Assembly (NCBI GenBank): GCA_963747735.1
Contig: CAVVGE010000008.1
Span: 1 to 64,000 of the forward strand
DNA: 64,000 nucleotides
Source of the DNA: AP-15 sp963747735
Lineage (GTDB): Bacteria; Pseudomonadota; Alphaproteobacteria; ATCC43930; CGMCC-115725
Direction: 5' to 3'
The position numbers and the translations under genes are program-made. The notes under the pieces are model-generated. The model was not told the origin of the DNA, did no database searches, and saw only the letters and a program-made list of their open reading frames with translations. Numbering within the stretch: position 1 is the stretch's first letter; every line of letters begins with the position of its first letter. Positions 7,764-16,800 of the stretch are shown here, in pieces.

Positions 7764-8525
7764 ATGCCATTTTACGAAAAAGGCAATGTCCGCATCCGCT
7801 ACGAGGAAACCGGCTCCGGCTTCCCGCTCCTCGTCACCCCGGGCGGCGGCTTGAACTCGCGGGTCAGCAACTGGCCGAATGCGGTCATCAACGCGATGGA
7901 CGCGTTCAAGGGCGATTTCCATTGCATCACGATGGACCAGAGAAACGCCAATGGCGGCGAGTTGACGGGACCGGTCCCGACCGAAAATGCCTGGGACGCG
8001 TTTGCCGACGACCAGCTCGGGCTGATGGACCATCTCGGCGTCCGCGAGTTCTTTTATATGGGCTACTGCATCGGCGGCTGCTTTGCCGGCAAGCTGTTGC
8101 AGCGCGCACCCCAGCGCGTCGTCGCCGCCGTCTTTTGCCAGAGCGTCGGCCACCGGCCGGAGGACGCGGATGTCATGCACCGGCACAGCACGGACAACTG
8201 GCTCGGCGATTTCAAGAAGCGCCGCCCCGAGGTGTCGCAGGACAATATCGACAAGTATTTCAAGAGCCTTTGGCGCACGCAGCCCGACTTTCTCTACAGC
8301 GTGCCGCGCGACTTCATCAAGAATTGCCGTACCCCGATCCTGGTGTTGCCCGACGACACGCCGTCGCACCCGCACCAGACCTCGATCGACGTCGCCTCGT
8401 TGGCGCCCAACGCCGAGATCACGGTCTTCCCGTGGCGGGAGCCCGAGGAATTGCGGCAGCGCGTCATCGACAAGGTGCGCAGCTTCCTGAAAGCGCACGT
8501 CCCGATGAGGGCGGCGGCGCAATAA
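7764..8525 (+). CDS. Alpha/beta hydrolase with Cys nucleophile, tandem copy 1
   Basis: 253 residues, soluble alpha/beta-hydrolase fold beginning MPFYEKGNVRIRYEETGSG. The oxyanion region is TPGGGLNS. The nucleophile elbow is GYCIGG, so Cys takes the place of Ser, as in dienelactone hydrolases. An Asp pair follows strand 6 (VLPDDTPSHP). The usual catalytic His after strand 8 is not seen: that place reads PWREPEEL, while a His in the PSHP loop is shared by all copies. It is the first of four tandem paralogues, with GAGGGAGAG before the start. Copies 1 and 4 form one subtype, 2 and 3 another. Substrate unknown; hydrolysis of an ester or lactone is inferred from the fold. Confidence 0.85.
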   Translation: MPFYEKGNVRIRYEETGSGFPLLVTPGGGLNSRVSNWPNAVINAMDAFKGDFHCITMDQRNANGGELTGPVPTENAWDAFADDQLGLMDHLGVREFFYMGYCIGGCFAGKLLQRAPQRVVAAVFCQSVGHRPEDADVMHRHSTDNWLGDFKKRRPEVSQDNIDKYFKSLWRTQPDFLYSVPRDFIKNCRTPILVLPDDTPSHPHQTSIDVASLAPNAEITVFPWREPEELRQRVIDKVRSFLKAHVPMRAAAQ

Positions 8526-8555
8526 TGCCGTCTGCGATCCCCGATGATTTCCCGT

Positions 8556-8630
8556 GCCCGGACGTGATCCGGGCATCCACGTCTTCTCTTTGCACGCTTT
8601 AAGACGTGGGTGACCGGGTCAAGCCCGGTC
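8556..8630. repeat. Palindromic intergenic repeat element
   Basis: Three nested hairpins: GCCCGG/CCGGGC, a nine-base perfect stem CCACGTCTT/AAGACGTGG (8577-8585 with 8601-8609), and ACCGGG/CCCGGT. A related element is at 34340-34510. Multi-copy alphaproteobacterial type. It follows hydrolase copy 1 and may end its transcript. Confidence 0.7.
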
Positions 8631-8688
8631 AAGGGGCTGTAAAAAGACAAGATCGAGGCCCGTTGATACAGGTGGAGCGGAGCGCGGG

Positions 8689-8915
8689 ATGTTTACCTGC
8701 TTTATTCGGTACAAGATCGATCCGGATAAGCTCGATCGAATTTAGGGAGTATGCCGATATTTGGATCTCTCTGATCAGAAAATATGGCGGCATTCACCAT
8801 GGCTATTTCACTCCAGGAAAAGAGGGCGACAATTTGCCCAATGCGACCAATGAGACGAAATGTTTTCAAGCTACGAGAGAACGTTCTTGCTTCCCATCTT
8901 CGCGCACGCGCCGAA
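8689..8915 (+). pseudogene. Degraded NIPSNAP-family protein
   Basis: Reading across three frames reconstructs a NIPSNAP-like dimeric alpha/beta-barrel protein. From the ATG at 8689 comes MFTCFIRYKIDPDKLD, then after a frameshift near 8740 comes EFREYADIWISLIRKYGG and HHGYFTPGKEGDNLPNAT. This jumps directly to NETKCF and, in a third frame, SSYERTFLLPIF. The expected middle section of roughly 45 residues is missing. It is lower in G+C than its neighbours. The last part runs in frame into hydrolase copy 2, whose own start is at 8938. Functional product is not expected. Confidence 0.65.
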
Positions 8916-8937
8916 CCCCACGGAAGGAGAAAACGCC

Positions 8938-9720
8938 ATGCCGTTCTACGAAAAAGGCCAGGTCCGCATTCATTACGAAGAGGCCGGCTCCGGCTTTCCG
9001 CTGCTGGTCATTCCCGGCGGCGGGTTGAACTCGACGGTCGCCGGGCTCGCCAGCCACCCGTTCAACCCGCTCGACGAATTCAAGGGCGAATGCCGCGTCA
9101 TCGCGGCCGATCTGCGCAACGCCAAGGGCGGTCAATCGACTGGGCCGCTGGAGACCGATCGGGCGTGGGACGCCTATACCGACGACCATATCGGGCTGAT
9201 GGACCATCTGGGCCACCGCCGGTTCATGGTCATGGGCTTCTGCATCGGCGGTCCGTTTATCTGGAACCTCTTGAAGCGGGCCGGCGACCGGGTCGTCGCG
9301 GCGGTGCCGGTGCAGCCGAGCGGTTATCGGCACGAGATGCCCGAGCTCTCCTACAACAACAACCTGAAGAGCTGGGCCCCGGAGCTGTGCCAACGCCGCC
9401 CCGACATCACGATGGCTCAGGTCGACGCGTTCCTGAAGAACATGTACACGGGCGAGCGCGCCGATTTCGTCTACACCGTCGGCCGCGATTTTGTGCGCAG
9501 CTGCCAGACCCCGATCCTGGTGCTGCCGGACGACGTGCCCGGCCATCCCTACGTCGTCGCGATGGAGAGCGTCTATCTCGCGCCGAACGCGCAGGTGAGC
9601 CTCTACCCGTGGAAGGCGAACCCGAAGCAGATCGAGATCGCGCTGCGCCACGTGCGCGGGTTCCTCAGAGACAACCGCCCGGCCGCGGCGGCGCAACCGC
9701 TGGCGGCGGCGGCGCAGTAG
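8938..9720 (+). CDS. Alpha/beta hydrolase with Cys nucleophile, tandem copy 2
   Basis: 260 residues starting MPFYEKGQVRIHYEEAGSG, with AAGGAG eight bases before the ATG. Nucleophile elbow GFCIGG (Cys), acid region VLPDDVPGHPY, and the same PWKANPKQIEIALRHV ending seen in copy 3, again without a His at the canonical last position. The C-terminus is an Ala-rich tail. It differs from copies 1 and 4 by ST in place of SR after GGGLN and by SHPFNPLDEFKG in the cap. Tight spacing to copy 3 (36 bases) suggests one transcript. Confidence 0.85.
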   Translation: MPFYEKGQVRIHYEEAGSGFPLLVIPGGGLNSTVAGLASHPFNPLDEFKGECRVIAADLRNAKGGQSTGPLETDRAWDAYTDDHIGLMDHLGHRRFMVMGFCIGGPFIWNLLKRAGDRVVAAVPVQPSGYRHEMPELSYNNNLKSWAPELCQRRPDITMAQVDAFLKNMYTGERADFVYTVGRDFVRSCQTPILVLPDDVPGHPYVVAMESVYLAPNAQVSLYPWKANPKQIEIALRHVRGFLRDNRPAAAAQPLAAAAQ

Positions 9721-9756
9721 CGCCGGGTCCGCAGAGATTTAACGAGGAGAAACCCC

Positions 9757-10539
9757 ATGCCGTTCTATGAAAAAGGCAATGTCCGCATCCATTACGAGGA
9801 GGCCGGCTCGGGCTTTCCGCTGATGGTGATACCGGGCGGCGGGCTCAATTCGACGGTCGCCGGGCTGGCGAGCCACCCGTTCAACCCGCTCGACGAATTC
9901 AAGGGCGGATACCGCGTGATCGCGGCCGATCTGCGCAACGCCAATGGCGGCCAGTCCTCGGGCCCGCTCGAAACCGACCGGCCGTGGGACGCCTATGCCG
10001 ACGATCATATCGGGCTGATGGACCATCTCGGCATCCGCGAATTTATGGTGCTGGGCTTTTGCATCGGCGGGCCGTTTATCTGGAACCTGCTGCAGCGCGC
10101 CCCCGGCCGCGTCGCCGCCGCCGTCCTGACCCAGCCTTCCGGCTTTCGGCCGACGATGCCCGACCTCTTTTATCAGAACAACATTAAGGGCTGGGCACCG
10201 GGCCTGTGCGAGCGGCGCCCCGACATCACGATGGCCCAAGCCGGCGCCTTTCTCGAAAAGATGTATCGCGCCAACGCCGATTTCGTCTTTACCGTGACCC
10301 GCGATTTTGTGCGCCACTGCAAGACCCCGATCCTGGTCCTGCCCGACGACGTGGCGGCGCATCCTTACGCGGTCGCGATGGAGAGCGCGCATCTCGCACC
10401 CAACGCGCAGGTCAGCCTTTATCCGTGGAAAGCGAACCCGGAGCAGATCCAGCTCGCGCTGCGCCATGTCGGCACCTTTTTGCATGCGAACCAGCCGGCC
10501 CTGCACGCGCAGCAACCCTTGGCGGCCGCCGCCCAGTAA
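9757..10539 (+). CDS. Alpha/beta hydrolase with Cys nucleophile, tandem copy 3
   Basis: 260 residues, very close to copy 2 in both sequence and length, with nucleophile elbow GFCIGG and acid loop LPDDVAAHPY. GAGGAG precedes the ATG by eight bases. The gap to copy 4 is only 14 bases, so copies 2-4 are likely one operon. The close similarity of copies 2 and 3 points to a recent duplication. Function as for copy 1: a dienelactone-hydrolase-like enzyme of unknown substrate. Confidence 0.85.
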   Translation: MPFYEKGNVRIHYEEAGSGFPLMVIPGGGLNSTVAGLASHPFNPLDEFKGGYRVIAADLRNANGGQSSGPLETDRPWDAYADDHIGLMDHLGIREFMVLGFCIGGPFIWNLLQRAPGRVAAAVLTQPSGFRPTMPDLFYQNNIKGWAPGLCERRPDITMAQAGAFLEKMYRANADFVFTVTRDFVRHCKTPILVLPDDVAAHPYAVAMESAHLAPNAQVSLYPWKANPEQIQLALRHVGTFLHANQPALHAQQPLAAAAQ

Positions 10540-10553
10540 AGAGGAAAAACCCG

Positions 10554-11316
10554 ATGCCGTTTTACGAAAAAGGCAATGTCCGCATCCGCTATGAGGAAAC
10601 CGGCTCCGGCTTCCCGCTGCTCGTCACCCCCGGCGGCGGGTTGAACTCGCGGGTCAGCAACTGGCCGACCGCGGTCGTCAACGCGCCCGAGGCGTTCAAG
10701 AACGATTTCCGCTGCATCACAATGGACCAGAGGAACGCCAATGGCGGCGAGTTCGACCGGCCCGATCCCAAACGGCGACCCGTGGGAGGCGTTTGCCGAC
10801 GACCAGCTCGGGCTGATGGACCATCTCGGCATCCGCGAATTTTTTTACATGGGCTACTGCATCGGCGGCTGCTTTGCCGGGAAGCTGTTGCAGCGCGCAC
10901 CCGGCCGCGTCGCCGCCGCGGTCTTCTGCCAGACCGTCGGCCACCGGCCGGAGCTGCCCGACTATATGCACGATTCCGGCAAGGATGTCTGGGCGCCGGA
11001 ACTGCTGCCCAAGCGGCCCGACCTTACGATGGCGCAGGTCGAGCAGTACCTGCACAACCTCTACCGGGTGCAGCCCGATTTCCTCTACAGCGTGCCGCGC
11101 GACTTTATCAAGAATTGCCGCACCCCGATCCTGGTGCTGCCCGACGACACGCCGGCGCATCCGCTGCAAACCTCGATCGACGTCGCCTCCTTGGCGCCGA
11201 ACGCCGAAATCACCGTCTTCCCGTGGCGCGAGCCCGAAGACCTGAAGCAGCGCACGATCGCCCGCGTCCGCAGCTTTTTGAAAGCGCACGTCCCGATGCG
11301 CGCCGCCGCGCAATAA
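10554..11316 (+). pseudogene. Alpha/beta hydrolase, tandem copy 4, frameshifted
   Basis: Begins MPFYEKGNVRIRYEETGSG like copy 1, follows it to NANGGE, and then leaves the frame at 10751-10753 because of one extra T. Dropping that base restores STGPIPNGDPWEAFADDQLGL and the rest of the family sequence, with GYCIGG and LPDDTPAHP, to the stop at 11316. As written, the product would be about 66 correct residues. The downstream half has no strong start of its own. Either a recent inactivation or an indel error in the assembly. Confidence 0.8.
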
Positions 11317-11331
11317 GCCCGCTTGCGGCCT

Positions 11332-11397
11332 GTAGGGCGGAAAAGCGCAGCGCCTTCCGCCAATGTCGGCGGATTACGCTCCGCCAATCCGCCCTAC
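11332..11397. repeat. GTAGGGCGGA-type palindromic repeat, possible bidirectional terminator
   Basis: A 66-base imperfect palindrome. The outer arms GTAGGGCGGA and TCCGCCCTAC enclose a second pair, CCGCCAA/GGCGGAT. Elements with this outer arm are widespread in proteobacterial genomes. It lies between two convergent genes and overlaps the last codons of the VOC gene. Confidence 0.75.
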
Positions 11398-11852
11398 CCC
11401 CGGTAGCCCTCGGCAGGGTTGAAGGCGGCGCCGGGCGCCAGGAGGCCGGCGCCGGGGACAAAGCAGGCTTCGAGGCGGATGCCGTCGGGGTCTTCGAAGA
11501 GGACATAGTAATAGCCGGGCGCCCACGGGCCTTCCTGCGGGCCGCGGACGATCGTGGCGCCGATCTCTTTGAGGAGCGCCGCGCAGCGGTCGATATCGGC
11601 GCGCGAGCGGGCGCGCAGGCACAGATGGTGGAGGCCGACGCGCTCTTGCCGGAAGCGCTCGCCGGCAAAGGCCGGGTCGCACGGCTCGATGCCGATCGCG
11701 GTGCGGGCGCCGACGCAATAAAAGAGCTTGTCGCCGTCGAACACCGGCGTCATGCCGAGCTCCGGCAGGAGCTTGCGGTAGAACTCGCGGGCCTGGTCGA
11801 ACCGGCTCACCGTCAAAATGACGTGCGCCATGCCGTTGATCTCGATCGTCAT
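11394..11852 (-). CDS. VOC-superfamily (glyoxalase/dioxygenase-like) protein
   Basis: 152 residues with the paired beta-alpha-beta-beta-beta modules of the vicinal oxygen chelate fold. MAHVILTVSRFDQAREFYRK opens module 1 with a metal-ligand His. VGLHHLCLRARSRADIDR opens module 2 with another. FEDPDGIRLE provides the last Glu ligand. It could be a lyase, dioxygenase or metal-binding protein; the substrate is not visible. Convergent with hydrolase copy 4 and divergent from the F420-type reductase. Confidence 0.88.
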   Translation of the reverse strand: MTIEINGMAHVILTVSRFDQAREFYRKLLPELGMTPVFDGDKLFYCVGARTAIGIEPCDPAFAGERFRQERVGLHHLCLRARSRADIDRCAALLKEIGATIVRGPQEGPWAPGYYYVLFEDPDGIRLEACFVPGAGLLAPGAAFNPAEGYRG

Positions 11853-11938
11853 CGCCCCTGCTTCCCGTGGTTCACGCGATGCTGGCCCGGCCGTCGCCCG
11901 GTTTATACTATGGCTCGGATATCAGAAGGAGCTCGAGG

Positions 11939-12400
11939 ATGACCGAAGCCAAGCTCGCGCCGAACCTGCCGGGATGGATGGTGGAGCACGCCAACCGCTA
12001 TATCGAAAGCGGCGGCAGCGACGGGCACGACTACAAGATGACCCAGCCGGGCCGGCCGGAGCTGACCGTGCCGGCCTTGCTGCTGACGACGACCGGCCGC
12101 AAATCGGGCGAGAAATTTATCTTTCCGCTGTTTTACGGCAAAGTCGGCGACAGCTATCTGGTTATCGCGTCGAAAGGCGGCGCGCCGCAGCACCCCGGCT
12201 GGTATCGCAATCTGCTCGCCGACCCCGAGGTCGAGGTGCAGGTCGGGACCGTGAAGCTCAAGGCGCGGGCGCGCACCGCGACCGGCGCGGAGCGGGCGCG
12301 GCTGTGGTCGAAGGCGCTCGAATTCTGGCCGCCCTACGCCGACTACCAGCAAAAGACCGAGCGCGAGATCCCGGTCGTCGTCCTCGATCCGGTGCGCTAA
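11939..12400 (+). CDS. Ddn-like nitroreductase/deazaflavin-dependent oxidoreductase
   Basis: 153 residues of the split-barrel family that includes F420H2-dependent nitroreductases (PF04075). Diagnostic stretches are PALLLTTTGRKSGEKFIFPL, VIASKGGAPQHPGWYRNL and DPEVEVQVG. An AAGGAG lies eight bases before the ATG at 11939; a longer frame upstream lacks such support. Cofactor may be F420 or a flavin; the window gives no F420 biosynthesis genes. Divergent from the VOC gene with an 86-base gap. Confidence 0.9.
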   Translation: MTEAKLAPNLPGWMVEHANRYIESGGSDGHDYKMTQPGRPELTVPALLLTTTGRKSGEKFIFPLFYGKVGDSYLVIASKGGAPQHPGWYRNLLADPEVEVQVGTVKLKARARTATGAERARLWSKALEFWPPYADYQQKTEREIPVVVLDPVR

Positions 12401-12453
12401 GGGCTGCGCCGCGGTTCTCGCGGCACCCGCCGCGGCGCAGGCCCCGGCATCGC

Positions 12454-12783
12454 CTAGGGCGGCGCCCGGCAGGTGTGGCGGCTGCCCCAATCGAGCAAGG
12501 CGCGCAGCACCGGCCGCAGCGCGCCGCCTTTTTCGGTCAGCACATATTCGGCGCGCGGCGGGTGCTGCTCGTAAAAGCGGCGCTCGACGATGCCGTGCTC
12601 TTCGAGCCGTTTGAGCCGGGCTGACAGCGTGTTCGGGCTGATCCCGGCGAGCGAGCGCTCGAAATCCTGAAACCGCCGCGGCCCGGAAACGACGAGGTCG
12701 CGCAAGATCAAGATCGTCCAGCTGTCGCCGACGATGTCGAGGGTGCGCGCGATCGGACACCGCATATCGTAGTTCGCCGCCAT
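12454..12783 (-). CDS. HxlR-family transcriptional regulator
   Basis: 109-residue winged-helix regulator. The family Cys is near the N-terminus (MRCPIARTLDIVGDSW), followed by TILILRDLVVSGPRRFQDFE, the ISPNTLSARLKRLEEHGIV recognition helix and a wing RAEYVLTEKG. GGAGGA directly precedes the ATG at 12783; the open frame upstream is an artefact. Some HxlR proteins sense aldehydes or redox state through the N-terminal Cys. It is divergently transcribed from the membrane protein at 12903 and is its likely regulator. Confidence 0.92.
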   Translation of the reverse strand: MAANYDMRCPIARTLDIVGDSWTILILRDLVVSGPRRFQDFERSLAGISPNTLSARLKRLEEHGIVERRFYEQHPPRAEYVLTEKGGALRPVLRALLDWGSRHTCRAPP

Positions 12784-12902
12784 TCCTCCCGCCTCATCCG
12801 CACCGGGCGGCCACGGTAGCAGGAGGGCGATCGATTCGATATCAACTCCTGATTCAAAAGTCACTATGATAAAGGGATCAACCTGCTGAAGGAGGCCGAC
12901 CC
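12784..12902. promoter_or_regulatory. Divergent control region between hxlR-type gene and membrane protein
   Basis: A 119-base gap with an AT-rich centre. A TATGAT hexamer at 12865-12870 could be the -10 of the rightward promoter. Two similar blocks, ATCAACTCCTGA (12841) and ATCAACCTGCTGA (12877), are 36 bases apart and could be regulator sites. The rightward gene has an AAGGAGG at optimal distance from its ATG. Confidence 0.4.
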
Positions 12903-13769
12903 ATGAGCGCCGCCGCCTATGGTCCCGCCGCGAACCCCGCCCGCTCGTCAATCTGGCAGCCGCTGCTGTGGCTGGCGCCGCTGGTCGGGTTTTGGCTGCT
13001 GCTGAGCTATGCCTTCCCCGCACTCGGGGCGAGCGGGGTGCCGGGCACGGCGGCGCGGCTCGGCATTCCGATCGCTCTGGCCCTCGGATTGTGGCTCGGG
13101 CTCGAGCGCACCGATTTTTCCCCGCGCCGGCGCGTCGGCGTGTTTCTGGCGCTCGCCGTCCCCTATGTGTTGTGGCTGTCTGTGATCTGGAGCGGCGCGA
13201 TCGACGGCGCGTTCGGTCCGGGTCATTTTCCGCTGCGGCTGCCGCTGGCAATTTTTCTGCCGGTCATCATCGGCACCCCGGTTTTGCTGGCCTCAAAGCG
13301 GGTCGGACAGCTGCTCGACGCGATGCCGGCGGGTTGGCTGGTCGGGGTCCAGGTCTACCGGGTGCTCGGCGGCGCGTTTCTGGTCGGCTGGGCGCAGGGT
13401 GCGATCCCGGGACTGTTCGCCCTACCCGCCGGCATCGGCGACGTGACGACGGGGCTGATCGCCTTGCCGGTCGCCTACAGCCTCGCCGCCGGGAGGGCCG
13501 ATGCGCGCCGGGCCGCAATCGCCTGGAACCTGTTCGGCCTCACCGATTTTGCGATCGCTGTCGGCATCGGGCTCCTGACCGCGCCGGGGCCGTTTCAGCT
13601 GATCGCGCCGAGCATCCCCAACACCGCGATCGGCAGCTATCCGTCGGTCCTGATCCCGGCTTTCGCGGTGCCCAGTTCGATCCTGCTGCACGTCTTGTCG
13701 CTGCGCCAGCTATCCCGCCGCCGCGCTGCCATCGGCCAGTCCCGGCCGCTCTTGAGCAACGCGGCGTAA
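12903..13769 (+). CDS. Integral membrane protein of unknown function
   Basis: 288 residues with about seven to eight hydrophobic segments (first at residues 20-40, last ending near 270) and a short basic tail. A strong Shine-Dalgarno (AAGGAGG) fixes the start. Notable stretches are VYRVLGGAFLVGW and LPAGIGDVTTGLIALP, in the middle of the protein. I do not recognise a named transporter family. Its divergent pairing with an HxlR regulator suggests inducible expression. Confidence 0.8.
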   Translation: MSAAAYGPAANPARSSIWQPLLWLAPLVGFWLLLSYAFPALGASGVPGTAARLGIPIALALGLWLGLERTDFSPRRRVGVFLALAVPYVLWLSVIWSGAIDGAFGPGHFPLRLPLAIFLPVIIGTPVLLASKRVGQLLDAMPAGWLVGVQVYRVLGGAFLVGWAQGAIPGLFALPAGIGDVTTGLIALPVAYSLAAGRADARRAAIAWNLFGLTDFAIAVGIGLLTAPGPFQLIAPSIPNTAIGSYPSVLIPAFAVPSSILLHVLSLRQLSRRRAAIGQSRPLLSNAA

Positions 13770-13860
13770 CGCGCCCGCCTTTGCATTAGATACCCGGCTC
13801 GGGGGCGCGAGGCGCCGGCGAACGGCGGCGCTTGATCGGAAACCGCGCCGCCTGCTCCGC

Positions 13861-16800
13861 TTATTGCGGGACCCAGTCGGGGACCGCGCACTCGCCGGCG
13901 CGTGGCGGCGGATAGGTGGGCAATGTCGCGTAATGGCACTGCCCCTTGGTCTGGTCCGGCTCGACCGTCGTGCCGAGGAACCTGACGAGCCAGGTCGGCG
14001 TCCCCTGGTCCTTGCTGTCGGTCGGGAACGGTACCGGCGCCGGCCGGTGCGGCGACGGGTCGGCGAGTGTCGCGTCCGCCGTAAAGCCGGTCTTTGGGAT
14101 CGTGAACGAAAAGCCGTAGCAGCCCTTTGGCGGGCAATCGAGGTCCTTGACCGCCCATTGGCTGCAAACCGCCTGGGCCTGCTCTTTGATCTCCGGATTG
14201 GCGATCACCAGCGGGTCGGTGGCGGTCAGCGCCGAGCCGCAGGTTTCGCCGGACGCCTTGCAAAAGGTGTGCGGCTCGCACAGCCCGTTCTTCGGCACGA
14301 TATCGAGCGTGCCGTCGGTCAATTTGGTGAAATCGACCGTGACGCTGATGATGCCGTTCTTCGCGACCTGGCTCGTATCCGCCGGCGGCAGCCACGGCTC
14401 GTTGCCGAGGGTTTTGACCTCGAGATTGTGCAGCGCCACCTGGATCGGCTTGATGTCGGCCGCGGTGGCGTCCTTGCCGAGATAAATCTGGTAGGTCTGG
14501 CGCGTGCTCGGCTTGGCGTAGACAAAGAACACGTTATAGGTACCGATGAATTTATGGTCCGGGTTGATCTGGGTGTCGGGCTGAAACACGTTGACGAACG
14601 AGGTCTTCGATCTGCCACCTATTTGAGTATTGTACTGCTCGGTGTCCTGGGTCGACTTCGGCACGGTGGTATCTATGTAATATGTGCCGTTGTTGAGGGT
14701 CAGCGTCTCACGCGTGCTGAGGGCGGTGCCGGACATTCGGATGAACGGCCAGCGGCATTTCGTCGTGGTCTGGTCGATGTCGCACTTGTTGGCGATCCAG
14801 TGCTGCCATTCCCGGGTCTGCCCCGTTCTGTTCTTGAGATCGCCCGGATCGCCGGCGAGGAACTGGCGGTAGAGCGGCACGCCGTAGCATTGGGGATTGG
14901 AGCAATCGGCGTCCCAAATATTGCCTTCCGCGACGTGATAGATCACCGTCGAGACGTAATCATAGGGGCTCGTTTTCGCCGTCACCGGCGGCGCCGTCTT
15001 CTTCGGCGACGAGCAGGCGTTGCCGGGCTCGACGTTTTTGCCGATGTTCGAGGCGCATTCCGGGGCCTCGACCGGTGCGGTAAAGAAATCGTCCTCGTTG
15101 ACCGAGATCGTCTGCTTCAGCACGTTCGGCGGTTCGAGCGTCTTTTGCACATCGTTGCTGAGCCCGGTCAGCGTGCCGTCGTCATCGTTCAGCTCGGTCT
15201 GCCGGTCGATCCCGGTGAAGTCGTTGAAATAATTTGCCGGGTTCACCTTTGCCGGGATGCAATAGACCGATTTCACCGCCTCGTCGTCGGTGATGTAGGT
15301 GCCGGCCTGCCCGAAATCGCCGGTCGCCTTGGTCGAGCCGTCAAACGCTTTGAACAGCGGGTCGATCACAAAATGACGGATATCGACATCGCCAAAATAG
15401 AGGTTGTTCGCGTGGAACGCCGGCGGATAGTAAAAGCCGTTCGGCTGCTTCCAGGCGATCGCCGCGTTCGGCAGGTAGCACGGGGTCTTCGAGTTGGGGG
15501 TAGGATCTTTGAGAATCCCGCTGACCGTGTTGGTCCCGTAAATGCAGCCGCCGGCACCGTTGTAGCCGTTGGGCTGACACCCGGCGACCGAGACGTCGAG
15601 ATAGGCGGTCGAATCGCGGTAGGACGGCCCGTCATAGATGTTCTCGAGCCGCTGGTTCGAGAAAAAGCCGCTGACCGGCAGGCTGATGCCTTGCGCCGCG
15701 TTGAGGCAATAGCTCGGAATATCGCCGGACCCTTCGAGCGGCGCGCATTCGAGCTTGTCGGTCGCCTTGGTGAATGAATTGAACGGGCCGATGTCGAGGG
15801 TGAAACGATGCGTCTCGTCTTGCGGCTGGGTGTGGCCGACCAGGATCGAATCGCGCAGCAATCCCCAATAGCCGCTGATGATCGAAGATCGGGTGACGTC
15901 GCCGCCGGTGACAAAGGTGACGCCGCCTTGCTGCACGTCGGTAACCACGCTGTTCGCCACCAGATACCAGATCGGCCGCAGCCACACCGCCGAGACGTTG
16001 CCTTGGGCCCAGTGAAACGACGAGGTGAAATGGTCGATCACCGTCGGCGCGCACGGCAGCTCCGGGTTGTTCGGATCGTTCGGCGGAAAGGTGCTGCCGT
16101 CGTTGCACGGGCTGGCGAGCTTGCCCTTGGGGGGCGGGCTGCAATCGTAGCGGGTCGGCAGCCCGGCGACCTGGGTGGCGGCGGCCGGGCACCGCGTCGT
16201 CTTTTTCAAGCCGACGGCGCGCGGATAAAAGGTGTCGTTCGCCAGGTCGGGCCCGGTGGCGTTGTTCGGATTGCGCCCCGGCAGAACCCTGCGCTTCGGC
16301 TTGGCCGCGAAGCTTTTAATTTCACGGACGAACGGCGTCTTCAGCGTGGCCGGATCCTTTTCGTCGGCGGCGATGAACCCGTCGCAATTCGGCGCGTCGG
16401 CCGTCGTCTGTAGCGACATCATCGTCGAGGTCGCCGAGTTCTTGTAAAAGGATTCGATCGCGCTGGAGCCGGCGAAGACATCGTTTCGCTGCATCCCGGC
16501 ATAGCTGAATACGCCGGTGCCGTCGTCCCATTTCATATGGCCGTTGCTGCTGTTCGCCGCGGTCGGCACATCGGGCATGTCGCTGTTGGCGAGCGGCACG
16601 AACCAGTAGGACGAGCCGCAGGCGCCCGCTCCGGCCGCCATGTCGCCTTGGAAATTGTTCCAGCCGTTCGAGATCCAGAACACGGCCGGATATTCATTGT
16701 CCGAACGGTACGGAAAACCGGGGTTCGCGACATCGGCCACGTCCGGCGGCTTCGGATGCAGGTTGAAGTCGGATCTGCCCTGATTGTCCGCCAGGATTCC

